Shown piece after piece: positions 10,833 through 22,195 of a stretch of DNA of 64,000 nucleotides. The notes beneath the pieces were generated by a model. That model made no database searches. It was not told where the DNA came from and saw only the letters and a list, made by a program, of their open reading frames with translations. How positions within the stretch are numbered: the stretch's first letter is position 1; each line of letters starts with the position of its first letter. The DNA is from Monodelphis domestica (lineage: Eukaryota > Chordata > Mammalia > Didelphimorphia > Didelphidae), in assembly GCF_027887165.1 (NCBI RefSeq), contig NC_077235.1:48849395-48913394 (forward strand), written 5' to 3'. Made by a program: the position numbers and the translations under genes.

Positions 10833-13080
10833 AAGAAAGGACCTGAGGAGCCAGGAAAAAGTGACCAGAAGACGCAAGACTCCCACTTGGGGACAGGAAG
10901 AAGTAACCCAGGCCTCTCACCTGATGCCAGGAGAAAGGGACCCAAAGACCCAAGACTCCCACTTGGAGCCAGGAAGAAAGGACCCAAAGACCCAAGACAC
11001 CCACTTGGAGCCAGGAAGAAGTGACCCAGGCCTCTCGCCTGATGCCAGAAAATGACCTGGGCCTCTCACCTGATGCCGGGAGAAAGGGACCCAAAGACCC
11101 AAGACTCCCACCTGGAATACGGAAGAAGTGACCCAGGCCTCTCAGCCAGGAAGAAAGTACGCAAAGACCCAAGACTTCTACCTGGAGCCAGGAAGAAGGG
11201 ACCCAGGCCTCCCAGCAGATGCCAGGAAGAAGGGACCCAGGCCTCCCAGCAGATGCCAGGAAGAAGGGACCCAGGCCTCCCAGCAGATGCCAGGAAGAAG
11301 GGACCCAGGCCTCCCAGCAGATGCCAGGAAGAAGGGACCCAGGCCTCCCAGCAGATGCCAGGAAGAAGGGACCCAGGCCTCCCAGCTGATGCCAGGAAGA
11401 AGGGACCCAGGCCTCCCAGAAGATGCCAGGAAGAAAGGACCTGAGGAGCCAGGAAAAGGTGACCAGAAGACTCAAGACTCCCACTTGGGGACAGGAAGAA
11501 GTGACCCAGGCCTCTCACCTGATGCCAGGAGAAAGTGACCCAAAGACCCAAGACTCCCACTTGGAGCCAGGAAGAAAGGACTCAAAGACCAAAGACTCCC
11601 ACCTGGAATACGGAAGAAGTGACCCAGGCCTCTCAGCCAGGAAGAAAGTACGCAAAGACCCAAGACTTCCACCTGGAGCCAGGAAGAAGGGACCCAGGCC
11701 TCCCAGCAGATGCCAGGAAGAAGGGACCCGGGCCTCCCAGCAGATGCCAGGAAGAAGGGACCCGGGTCTCCCAGCAGATGCCAGGAAGAAGGGACCCGGG
11801 CTTCCCAGCAGATGCCAGGAAGAATGGACCCGGGCCTCCCAGCAGATGGCAGGAAGAAGGGACCCAGGCCTCCCAGCAGATGGCAGGAAGAAGGGACCCA
11901 GGCCTCCCAGCAGATGGCAGGAAGAAGGGACCCAGGCCTCCCAGCAGATGGCAGGAAGAAGAGACCCAGGCCTCCCAGCTGATGCCAGGAAGAAGGGACC
12001 CAAGGAGCCAGGAAAAAGTGACCAGAAGACCCAAGACTCCCACTTGGGGCCAGGAATAAGTGACCCAGGCCTCTCGCCTGATGCCAGGAAGTGACCCAGG
12101 CCTCTCGCCTGATGCCAGGACAAAGGGACCCAAAGACCCAAGACTCCCACCTGGAGTCCGGAAGAAGTGACCCAGGCCTCTCAGCCAGGTAGAAAGTACG
12201 CAAAGACCCAAGACTTCCACCTGGAGCCAGGAAGAAGGGACCTAGGCCTCCCAGCAGATGCCAGGAAAGAAGGGACCCAGGCCTCCCAGCAGATGCCAGG
12301 AAAGAAGGGACCCAGGCCTCCCAGCAGATGCCAGGAAAGAAGGGACCCAGGCCTCCCAGCTGATGCCAGGAAAGAAGGGACCCAAGGAGCCAGGAAAAAG
12401 TGACCGGAAGACCCAAGACTCCCACCTGAGGTCAGGAAGAAGTGACCCAGGCCTCCCACCAGGAGCCAGGAGCAAAGGACCCGAGGAGACAGTTCTCCCA
12501 CCTGGAGCCAGGAGGAAGGGACCCAAAGACCCAAGACTCCCACCTAGACCCAGGAAGAAGCCTCCCACCTGGAGCCAAGAGGAAAGGACTGGAGGAGCCA
12601 AGAGGAAAGGACTCAAGGACCTAGTTCTTCCACCTGGAGCCAGGAAGAAGGGACCCAGGCCTCCCAGCAGATGCCAGCAGGAAAGGACCCGAGGAGCCAG
12701 CAGCTAGGAAAAAGTGACCGGAAGACCCAAGACTCCCAGCTGATGCGAGGAAGAAGTGACCCAGAAGAAGTCTCCCACCTGGAGCCCGGAGCAAAGAACT
12801 GGAGGAGCCTGAAGCAAAGGACCCGAGGAGCCAGGAAAAAGTGACCAGAAGACCGAAGACTCTTACTTAAGGCTAGGAAGAAGTGACCCAGGCCTCCCAC
12901 CAGGAGCCAGGAGCAAAGGACCCGAGGAGACAGTTCTCCCACCTGGAGCCAGGAAGAAGTGACCCAGGCCTCTCACCTGATGCCAGGAGGAAGGGACCCC
13001 AAAGACTCAAGACTCCCAACTGGAGCCAGGAGGAAGGGACCCAAAGACCCAAGACTCCCACCTAGAGCCAGGAAGAAGGG
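10833..13080 (+). repeat. RSX: Mixed block: long composite units and short 34-35-bp runs
   Basis: About 450-bp composite segments repeat, each with ACCAGAAGACCCAAGACTCC, CAGGCCTCTCACCTGATGCC and a run of CAGCAGATGCCAGGAAGAAG units. Copies begin near 10850, 11445, 12005 and 12390. The runs use the CAGCAGATGCC variant instead of CAGCTGATGCC, so this older higher-order family is distinct from the one at 13.6-18.4 kb. Confidence 0.8.
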
Positions 13081-13392
13081 ACCCAGGCGTGTCGGAGCCA
13101 GGAAGAAGGGACCCCGGCGTGTCGGAGCCAGGAAGAAGGGACCCCGGCGTGTCGGAGCCAGGAAGAAGGGACCCCGGCGTGTCGGAGCCAGGAAGAAGGG
13201 ACCCCGGCGTGTCGGAGCCAGGAAGAAGGGACCCCGGCGTGTCGGAGCCAGGAAGAAGGGACCCCGGCGTGTCGGAGCCAGGAAGAAGGGACCCCGGCGT
13301 GTCGGAGCCAGGAAGAAGGGACCCGGGCCTGTCGGAGCCAGGAAGAAGGGACCCGGGCCTGTCGGAGCCAGGAAGAAGGGACCCGGGCCCCC
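13081..13392 (+). repeat. RSX: CpG-rich 30-bp unit block, ~10 copies
   Basis: Copies of GGAGCCAGGAAGAAGGGACC followed by CCGGCGTGTC. Each full copy carries three CpGs, while flanking 34-bp units carry none. The last copies read GGGCCTGTC. Confidence 0.95.
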
Positions 13393-13621
13393 CAGCTGAT
13401 GCCAGCAGGAAAGGATCTGAAGAGCCAGGAAAAAGTGACCAGAAGACCCAAGACTCCCACCTGAGGCCAGGAAGAAGTGACCCAGGTCTCCCACCTGGAG
13501 CTAGGAGCAAAGAACCAGAGAAGCCAGGAGCAAAGGATCCGAGGAGCCAGGAAAAAGTGACCAGAAGACCCAAGACTCTTGGGGCTAGGAAGAAGTGACC
13601 CAGTTCTCCTACCTGGAGCCA

Positions 13622-13985
13622 GGAAGAAGGGACCCAGGCCTCTCAGCTGATGCCAGGAAGAAGGGACCCAGGCCTCTCAGCTGATGCCAGGAAGAAGGGA
13701 CCCAGGCCTCTCAGCTGATGCCAGGAAGAAGGGACCCAGGCCTCTCAGCTGATGCCAGGAAGAAGGGACCCAGGCCTCTCAGCTGATGCCAGGAAGAAGG
13801 GACCCAGGCCTCTCAGCTGATGCCAGGAAGAAGGGACCCAGGCCTCTCAGCTGATGCCAGGAAGAAGGGACCCAGGCCTCTCAGCTGATGCCAGGAAGAA
13901 GGGACCCAGGCCTCTCAGCTGATGCCAGGAAGAAGGGACCCAGGCCTCCCAGCTGATGCCAGGAAGAAGGGACCCAGGCCTCTCA
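13622..13985 (+). repeat. RSX: 34-bp unit block, ~11 copies (CTCTCAGCTGATGCC variant)
   Basis: Identical 34-bp units with CCTCTCAGCTGATGCCAGG in place of CCTCCCAGCTGATGCC. The block precedes the first spacer of the main higher-order repeat. Confidence 0.93.
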
Positions 13986-16900
13986 CCTGGAGCCAGGAGC
14001 AAAGAACCGGAGAAGCCAGGAGTAAAGGATCCGAGGAGCCAGGAAAACGTGACCAGAAGACCCAAGACTCCCACCTGAGGACAGGAAGAAGTGACCCAGG
14101 TCTCCCAGGAGCAAAGGACCTGAGGAGCCAGGAGCAAAGGATCCAAGGAGCCAGCTCTCCCCCCTGGAGCCAGGAAGAAGTGACCCAAGTCTCACACCTG
14201 GAGCCAGGAGGAAGGGACCCAAAGACCCAAGACTCACAACTGGAGCCAGGAGGAAGGGACCCAAAGACCCAAGACTCACACCTGGAGCCCGGAGGAAGGG
14301 ACCCAAAGACCCAAGACTCACACCTGGAGCCAGGAGGAAGGGACCCAGGCGTGTCGGAGCCAGGAAGAAGGGACGCAGGCCTGTCGGAGCCAGGAAGAAG
14401 GGACCCAGGCGTGTCGGAGCCAGGAAGAAGGGACCCAGGCGTGTCGGAGCCAGGAAGAAGGGACCCAGGCGTGTCAGAGCCAGGAAGAAGGGACCCAGGC
14501 CTCCCAGCTGATGCCAGGAAGAAGGGACCCAGGCCTCCCAGCTGATGCCAGGAAGAAGGGACCCAGGCCTCCCAGCTGATGCCAGGAAGAAGGGACCCAG
14601 GCCTCCCAGCTGATGCCAGGAAGAAGGGACCCAGGCCTCCCAGCTGATGCCAGGAAGAAGGGACCCAGGCCTCCCAGCTGATGCCAGGAAGAAGGGACCC
14701 AGGCCTCCCAGCTGATGCCAGGAAGAAGGGACCCAGGCCTCCCAGCTGATGCCAGGAAGAAGGGACCCAGGCCTCCCAGCTGATGCCAGGAAGAAGGGAC
14801 CCAGGCCTCCCAGCTGATGCCAGGAAGAAGGGACCCAGGCCTCCCAGCTGATGCCAGGAAGAAGGGACCCAGGCCTCCCAGCTGATGCCAGGAAGAAGGG
14901 ACCCAGGCCTCCCAGCTGATGCCAGGAAGAAGGGACCCAGGCCTCTCACCTGGAGCCAGGAGCAAAGAACCGGAGAAGCCAGGAAAACGTGACCAGAAGA
15001 CCCAAGACTCCCACCTGAGGACAGGAAGAAGTGACCCAGGTCTCCCAGGAGCAAAGGACCTGAGGAGCCAGGAGCAAAGGACCTGAGGAGCCAGGAGCAA
15101 AGGATCCAAGGAGCCAGCTCTCCCCCCTGGAGCCAGGAAGAAGTGACCCAAGTCTCACACCTGGAGCCAGGAGGAAGGGACCCAAAGACCCAAGACTCAC
15201 AACTGGAGCCAGGAGGAAGGGACCCAAAGACCCAAGATTCACACCTGGAGCCAGGAGGAAGGGACCCAAAGACCCAAGACTCACACCTGGAGCCAGGAAG
15301 AAGGGACCCAGGCCTGTCAGAGCCAGGAAGAAGGGACCCCGGCGTGTCGGAGCCAGGAAGAAGGGACCCCGGCGTGTCGGAGCCAGGAAGAAGGGACCCC
15401 GGCGTGTCGGAGCCAGGAAGAAGGGACCCCGGCGTGTCGGAGCCAGGAAGAAGGGACCCCGGCGTGTCGGAGCCAGGAAGAAGGGACCCCGGCGTGTCGG
15501 AGCCAGGAAGAAGGGACCCCGGCGTGTCGGAGCCAGGAAGAAGGGACCCCGGCGTGTCGGAGCCAGGAAGAAGGGACGCAGGCGTGTCGGAGCCAGGAAG
15601 AAGGGACCCAGGCGTGTCGGAGCCAGGAAGAAGGGACCCAGGCGTGTCGGAGCCAGGAAGAAGGGACCCAGGCCTCCCAGCTGATGCCAGGAAGAAGGGA
15701 CCCAGGCCTCCCAGCTGATGCCAGGAAGAAGGGACCCAGGCCTCCCAGCTGATGCCAGGAAGAAGGGACCCAGGCCTCCCAGCTGATGCCAGGAAGAAGG
15801 GACCCAGGCCTCCCAGCTGATGCCAGGAAGAAGGGACCCAGGCCTCCCAGCTGATGCCAGGAAGAAGGGACCCAGGCCTCCCAGCTGATGCCAGGAAGAA
15901 GGGACCCAGGTCTCTCACCTGGAGCCAGGAGCAAAGAACCAGAGAAGCCAGGAAAACGTGACCAGAAGACCCAAGACTCCCACCTGAGGACAGGAAGAAG
16001 TGACCCAGGTCTCCCAGGAGCAAAGGACCTGAGGAGCCAGGAGCAAAGGACCTGAGGAGCCAGGAGCAAAGGATCCAAGGAGCCAGCTCTCCTCCCTGGA
16101 GCCAGGAAGAAGTGACCCAAGTCTCACACCTGGAGCCAGGAGGAAGGGACCCAAAGACCCAAGACTCACAACTGGAGCCAGGAGGAAGGGACCCAAAGAC
16201 CCAAGACTCACAACTGGAGCCAGGAGGAAGGGACCCAAAGACCCAAGACTCACACCTGGAGCCCGGAGGAAGGGACCCAAAGACCCAAGACTCACACCTG
16301 GAGCCAGGAGGAAGGGACGCAGGCGTGTCGGAGCCAGGAAGAAGGGACGCAGGCGTGTCGGAGCCAGGAAGAAGGGACCCAGGCGTGTCGGAGCCAGGAA
16401 GAAGGGACCCCGGCGTGTCGGAGCCAGGAAGAAGGGACCCCGGCGTGTCGGAGCCAGGAAGAAGGGACCCCGGCGTGTCGGAGCCAGGAAGAAGGGACCC
16501 CGGCGTGTCGGAGCCAGGAAGAAGGGACTCAGGCCTCCCACCTGATGGCAGGAAGAAGGGACTCAGGCCTCCCACCTGATGGCAGGAAGAAGGGACTCAG
16601 GCCTCCCACCTGATGGCAGGAAGAAGGGACTCAGGCCTCCCACCTGATGGCAGGAAGAAGGGACTCAGGCCTCCCACCTGATGGCAGGAAGAAGGGACTC
16701 AGGCCTCCCACCTGATGGCAGGAAGAAGGGACTCAGGCCTCCCACCTGATGGCAGGAAGAAGGGACTCAGGCCTCCCACCTGATGGCAGGAAGAAGGGAC
16801 TCGGGCCTCTCACCTGATGCCAGGAAGAAGGGACCCAGGCATGTCGGAGCCAGGAAGAAGGGACGCAGGCGTGTCGGAGCCAGGAAGAAGGGACCCAGGC

Positions 16901-18420
16901 GTGTCGGAGCCAGGAAGAAGGGACCCAGGCGTGTCGGAGCCAGGAAGAAGGGACCCAGGCGTGTCGGAGCCAGGAAGAAGGGACCCAGGCCTCCCAGCTG
17001 ATGCCAGGAAGAAGGGACCCAGGCCTCCCACCTGATGGCAGGAAGAAGGGACTCAGGCCTCCCACCTGATGGCAGGAAGAAGGGACTCAGGCCTCCCACC
17101 TGATGGCAGGAAGAAGGGACTCAGGCCTCCCACCTGATGGCAGGAAGAAGGGACTCAGGCCTCCCACCTGATGGCAGGAAGAAGGGACTCAGGCCTCCCA
17201 CCTGATGGCAGGAAGAAGGGACTCAGGCCTCCCACCTGATGGCAGGAAGAAGGGACTCAGGCCTCCCACCTGATGGCAGGAAGAAGGGACTCAGGCCTCC
17301 CACCTGATGGCAGGAAAAAGGGACTCAGGCCTCTCACCTGATGCCAGGAAGAAGGGACCCAGGCGTGTCGGAGCCAGGAAGAAGGGACGCAGGCGTGTCG
17401 GAGCCAGGAAGAAGGGACGCAGGCGTGTCGGAGCCAGGAAGAAGGGACGCAGGCGTGTCGGAGCCAGGAAGAAGGGACCCAGGCGTGTCGGAGCCAGGAA
17501 GAAGGGACGCAGGCGTGTCGGAGCCAGGAAGAAGGGACCCAGGCGTGTCGGAGCCAGGAAGAAGGGACCCAGGCGTGTCGGAGCCAGGAAGAAGGGACCC
17601 AGGCGTGTCGGAGCCAGGAAGAAGGGACCCAGGCCTCCCAGCTGATGCCAGGAAGAAGGGACCCAGGCCTCCCAGCTGATGCCAGGAAGAAGGGACCCAG
17701 GCCTCCCAGCTGATGCCAGGAAGAAGGGACCCAGGCCTCCCAGCTGATGCCAGGAAGAAGGGACCCAGGCCTCCCAGCTGATGCCAGGAAGAAGGGACCC
17801 AGGCCTCCCAGCTGATGCCAGGAAGAAGGGACCCAGGCCTCCCAGCTGATGCCAGGAAGAAGGGACCCAGGCCTCCCAGCTGATGCCAGGAAGAAGGGAC
17901 CCAGGCCTCCCAGCTGATGCCAGGAAGGGACCCAGGTCTCTCACCTGGAGCCAGGAGCAAAGAACCAGAGAAGCCAGGAAAACGTGACCAGAAGACCCAA
18001 GACTCCCACCTGAGGACAGGAAGAAGTGACCCAGGTCTCCCAGGAGCAAAGGACCTGAGGAGCCAGGAGCAAAGGACCTGAGGAGCCAGGAGCAAAGGAT
18101 CCAAGGAGCCAGCTCTCCCCCCTGGAGCCAGGAAGAAGTGACCCAAGTCTCACACCTGGAGCCAGGAGGAAGGGACCCAAAGACCCAAGACTCACAACTG
18201 GAGCCAGGAGGAAGGGACCCAAAGACCCAAGATTCACACCTGGAGCCAGGAGGAAGGGACCCAAAGACCCAAGACTCACACCTGGAGCCAGGAAGAAGGG
18301 ACCCAGGCCTGTCAGAGCCAGGAAGAAGGGACCCCGGCGTGTCGGAGCCAGGAAGAAGGGACCCCGGCGTGTCGGAGCCAGGAAGAAGGGACCCCGGCGT
18401 GTCGGAGCCAGGAAGAAGGG
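13986..18420 (+). repeat. RSX: Higher-order repeat: ~360-bp spacer + 30-bp block + 34-bp block
   Basis: A nearly identical spacer begins around 13980, 14945, 15905 and 17935 with GGAGCCAGGAGCAAAGAACC and continues through ACCAGAAGACCCAAGACTCC and GGAAGAAGTGACCCAAGTCT. Each is followed by a run of CpG-rich 30-bp units (14340, 15300, 16320 and 18300) and then 34-bp units (14500, 15670, 16520 and 18420). Between 16830 and 17935 two 30/34 cycles occur without the spacer. Spacing is about 955-960 bp for the first three copies, so the whole composite amplified as a unit, with copy number in each short block varying. Confidence 0.9.
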
Positions 18421-19104
18421 ACTCAGGCCTCCCACCTGATGGCAGGAAGAAGGGACTCAGGCCTCCCACCTGATGGCAGGAAGAAGGGACTCAGGCCTCC
18501 CACCTGATGGCAGGAAGAAGGGACTCAGGCCTCCCACCTGATGGCAGGAAGAAGGGACTCAGGCCTCCCACCTGATGGCAGGAAGAAGGGACCCAGGCCT
18601 CTCACCTGATGGCAGGAAGAAGGGACCCAGGCCTCTCACCTGATGGCAGGAAGAAGGGACCCAGGCCTCTCACCTGATGGCAGGAAGAAGAGACCCAGGC
18701 CTCTCACCTGATGGCAGGAAGAAGGGACTCAGGCCTCTCACCTGATGGCAGGAAGAAGGGACTCAGGCCTCTCACCTGATGGCAGGAAGAAGGGACTCAG
18801 GCCTCCCACCTGATGGCAGGAAGAAGGGACCCAGGCCTCTCACCTGATGGCAGGAAGAAGGGACCCAGGCCTCTCACCTGATGGCAGGAAGAAGGGACCC
18901 AGGCCTCTCACCTGATGGCAGGAAGAAGGGACCCAGGCCTCTCACCTGATGGCAGGAAGAAGAGACTCAGCCCTCCCACCTGATGGCAGGAAGAAGGGAC
19001 CCAGGCCTCTCACCTGATGGCAGGAAGAAGGGACCCAGGCCTCTCACCTGATGGCAGGAAGAAGAGACTCAGCCCTCCCACCTGATGGCAGGAAGAAGGG
19101 ACTC
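18421..19104 (+). repeat. RSX: 34-bp unit block, ~20 copies (CACCTGATGGCAGG variant)
   Basis: The 34-bp unit with CCTGATGGCAGGAAGAAGGG alternates between CCTCCC and CCTCTC and between GGACTC and GGACCC. The variants occur in runs, which is the signature of local slippage. Confidence 0.93.
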
Positions 19105-19652
19105 AGGCCTGTCGGAGCCAGGAAGAAGGGACCCAGGCCTGTCGGAGCCAGGAAGAAGGGACCCAGGCCTGTCGGAGCCAGGAAGAAGGGACCCAGGCCT
19201 GTCGGAGCCAGGAAGAAGGGACCCAGGCCTGTCGGAGCCAGGAAGAAGGGACCCAGGCCTGTCGGAGCCAGGAAGAAGGGACCCAGGCCTGTCGGAGCCA
19301 GGAAGAAGGGACCCAGGCCTGTCGGAGCCAGGAAGAAGGGACCCAGGCCTGTCGGAGCCAGGAAGAAGGGACCCAGGCCTGTCGGAGCCAGGAAGAAGGG
19401 ACCCAGGCCTGTCGGAGCCAGGAAGAAGGGACCCAGGCCTGTCGGAGCCAGGAAGAAGGGACCCAGGCCTGTCGGAGCCAGGAAGAAGGGACCCAGGCCT
19501 GTCGGAGCCAGGAAGAAGGGACCCAGGCCTGTCGGAGCCAGGAAGAAGGGACCCAGGCCTGTCGGAGCCAGGAAGAAGGGACCCAGGCCTGTCGGAGCCA
19601 GGAAGAAGGGACCCAGGCCTGTCGGAGCCAGGAAGAAGGGACCCAGGCGTCC
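19105..19652 (+). repeat. RSX: 30-bp unit block, 18 near-identical copies
   Basis: Eighteen copies of GGAGCCAGGAAGAAGGGACC plus CAGGCCTGTC, with essentially no differences between them. This is the most homogeneous block in the window. One CpG (GTCGG) is kept per unit. Confidence 0.97.
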
Positions 19653-19832
19653 CACCAAGGGCCAGGAAGAAGGAACCCTGGCCTCCCATCAGCCAGGAAG
19701 AAGGAACCCTGGCCTCCCATCAGCCAGGAAGAAGGAACCCTGGCCTCCCATCAGCCAGGAAGAAGGAACTCTGGCCTCCCATCAGCCAGGAAGAAGGAAC
19801 CCTGGCCTCCCATCAGCCAGGAAGAAGTGACC
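19653..19832 (+). repeat. RSX: ~31-bp terminal unit block, ~5 copies
   Basis: Units of GAAGGAACCCTGGCCTCCCA plus TCAGCCAGGAA end the homogeneous array. Beyond this the sequence decays into longer, diverged units. Confidence 0.9.
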
Positions 19833-19850
19833 TGAGGATGCAGGCCTTCC

Positions 19851-21330
19851 ACCTAGAGACAGGAAGAAGGAATGTCCTTCTAGGAGTCCAGTCAGGAGCT
19901 GAAAGTAACTGTCTGAGAATCAGAAGCAGGAATCTCCAAGCCTTCCTCTGTGAGTAAGGTTCAGCAAAAACTCAACTTGGAATCAATAGACGAGCATTCC
20001 TTGGTAAAACACACCTTCCACTGAGTCAAGAGGCAAACCTTTTCTAGGAGTTTTGGAAGAGCAGGCCTAGGATTATCAAATATTCCAGTTGGAGTTCGAA
20101 TCAGCAAGCATTCTCACTGGAGACAAGAGACACATGTTCTACTTGAAGTCAGGAAACCAGGCTTCTACTGGCATTCAGAATCAGGAAATGTCAAGATCAC
20201 AAGCATTGCCTCTGGAATTTGAGATGAAACTTCTACTGGGAGCCATGAGTAATTGGCTCTTCTTGGCCCTGGATGCTCAATTTCTAAACAGAAAAAAGTA
20301 AGTGCCTGAGAAATGAAATACTACATCTTTTAGCTGCAGTGGAAAGCATTTCACTTTATTTCCGAAGAACCTTGTTGCCTGAAGATGTTTCTGTTGAAAC
20401 AAGCACTTTCCCTTGGAGCTCAGCAACAAGTATTCCCAGGTATGGAGTCAAGAGAAACAAACCTTCCACTGAAGTAAGGAGGTATCATCAACCATTCCAC
20501 TGGGAGTCTCAAGCAGGAAACCCTGGGAGTGAATCAGGAGATAGAGGCCTTGCACTGTGAGACATAATTATAGGAGCCGAGCAGGAAACAGTGCACTTTG
20601 AGGGAAGTCATCAGCTGGGAGTCTGGAGCTCAAAACCTTCATCTTGATAGAATCGAGAGGCCTTCCATTGGGAGTCAGTCAGGAAGAGGAGATATTCCAC
20701 TTGGATTCAAGATCACCAATACTTCCTCTTGGAAGACAGACCTTCCTTTCAGGGTCAAGACCTAGCCTTCCACTGGCATTCTGGAGTAGGAAACCTTACT
20801 CTTTAGAGTCAAGAGACTTCACTGAAGTCAGTCAGGAACAGGAAACATTCCACTCAAGATCAGCAAGCAATTACCTTCATCTTGGAGTCAAAAGTCAAAA
20901 GACACTCACAACTTCTACTTGCCACCAAGAGGAAGAAAACAGTCAAGTTGAAGGAGATAGAAATCTTTGTGAAGTCAAGACAAAAATCTTCCACTGGGAA
21001 TGAGAAACCGGAAACAACACCTGGATATAGAGTCAGCTAGTGTGTCTCTACCTAGAGTTCCAGGCAGTTAGGATCAGCAAGTATTCCCTAGGGGTCTGAA
21101 CGCTGGTCTCCAAGTCAAAAGACACACCTATCTGAAGTCAGGAGTAGTTAATAATCCAGTTGGATTCCAGAAACATAAGCCTTCAATACTCAGGAGACAT
21201 GGGTCTGTTCACCTGTTCTTAGCAAGCAAGTATTTCTCTTTAGTAAAAGCATGCATTCAGGGAATCCTGTGTCACTAGAGATCCAACTATTATCCTCTGC
21301 TTGTTGAGAAAATGGTTGTCTTTCAGGAAA
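19851..21330 (+). repeat. RSX: Diverged transition domain of RSX
   Basis: Loose units of roughly 50-60 bp repeat phrases such as CTTCCACTGGGAGTC, GTCAAGAGACA, AGGAAACC and AAGCATTCC. They are kin to GGAGCCAGGA of the GC-rich array on one side and to the CTGGAGA/ATTCC words of the next domain on the other. Divergence is high and no coding frame is convincing. Confidence 0.6.
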
Positions 21331-21336
21331 TGAACC

Positions 21337-21830
21337 CCCCCCCCCAAATTGAAATAGTTTTAGAAAGAAGTTTATTAAGTCATTTGGGTGAGAGGGAATG
21401 AGGGGAGAAAGAGAGGCAGACAGAAGGGATTGCTGTTTTTGGTGAGTTTTGGTGAGGTTACATTATAGAGTTCAGAGATGGCTGAAAGACCATTTGCCTA
21501 AATGGCCTAACTTAGGCAAGAGAAGGGTGGTTTGAAATGTATGTATATTAGCAGTTAGGTCGATCTATTTTGGGGAACCCAAAACAAGACCTGAGGGGAC
21601 TCAAAACTAGCACCTAGTGGAATCTAAGCATTCCTTACTTACCTGAGGTTAGCTTGACCTAGGAGTAAACTTTCTGGGTTAGTAAATCTTTTAGACACTA
21701 AGGCACTTTTTGATGCTTCTGCTTATTAGAGATGTTTTTAACTGATTAGCCCCCAGTAGGCAGTAGGTAGTGTCCTAGAGAGGAGTAGTTTGAGATATCT
21801 GCCAGCAGGTTGTTGGGTTGCTAGATGATC
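21337..21830 (-). mobile_element. Unclassified insertion, possibly LTR-like fossil
   Basis: The texture differs from the surrounding tandem units. It begins after a C10 run and, read on the minus strand, ends with CTTAATAAACTTCTTTCTAA, a typical LTR polyadenylation region. A related stretch recurs at about 22035-22195, on the far side of a SINE. If it is an LTR relic it is old and incomplete. The assignment is weak. Confidence 0.3.
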
Positions 21831-22016
21831 CATGAATGGATTTAGTAGGGTTCAAATCTAGCCATAGATATAGATGTCTGTGTGACCTGGACAAGTCTTT
21901 TAACCCTATTTTCTTCAGTTTCCTCATCTGTCAAACGAGTCTTTGCCAAGAAAACACCCAGTGGGGTCACAAGGAGTCAGGCATGACTGAAGACAACTTG
22001 AACATCCTTAACAATA
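21831..22016 (+). mobile_element. Marsupial SINE with RTE-derived tail (MAR1-like)
   Basis: GTTCAAATCTAGCCATAGAT and CTTCAGTTTCCTCATCTGTC form the tRNA-derived body. The 3' part, CTTTGCCAAGAAAACACCCA with GGGGTCACAAGGAGTCAGGC and ATGACTGAAGACAACTTGAA, is the RTE/BovB-type tail used by this SINE class. It lies inside the putative RSX giant exon, so it would be part of the RNA. Confidence 0.8.
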
Positions 22017-22034
22017 GGTAAGGTCATCTATGAT

Positions 22035-22195
22035 GGGAAACTTCAAACACAAGCAGACCCAAAACAAACCTGAGGGGGCCCAAAGGAAGCACTGGGTGAG
22101 ATCTATGCAATCTTTACACAAATCTTCCCTGTGGCCTCTCTGAAGCCAGCCTGATCAGTAAGGTTTTTGGATCAAACACTGTTTTAGCTCCATAA
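22035..22195 (+). repeat. Diverged second copy of 21560-21715
   Basis: Both stretches share, in order, the phrases GGGAA, CCCAAAACAA, ACCTGAGGGG, AGCAC, GGATCTATGCA-like words and a TTAC/CTTCC segment. The two copies flank the SINE at 21831. This could be a local duplication or two parts of one interrupted element. Confidence 0.55.

Larger units (their letters stand above)
8796..19850 (+). repeat. RSX: RSX GC-rich domain, homogeneous minisatellite array (likely RSX repeat 1)
   Basis: About 11 kb of short units all share the core GCCAGGAAGAAGGGACCCAG. Different unit lengths occupy separate blocks: 34 bp (core plus GCCTCCCAGCTGAT), 30 bp (core plus GTGTCGGA-type linker), 35, 31 and 23 bp. On the RNA strand every unit carries one or two CCC runs, which is the type of site bound by HNRNPK/PCBP proteins and is shared with XIST repeat B. 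The block pattern is given separately below. Neighbouring units are often identical, which implies recent unequal exchange or slippage. The length should vary between individuals and is easily misassembled. Confidence 0.93.

Noticed and set aside
8676-19957. Dozens of open frames of 60-886 codons on both strands of the GC-rich region
   Set aside because: They are readings of the tandem units in several frames at once, with no conserved domain and identical units at the nucleotide level. I treat them as noncoding RSX sequence.
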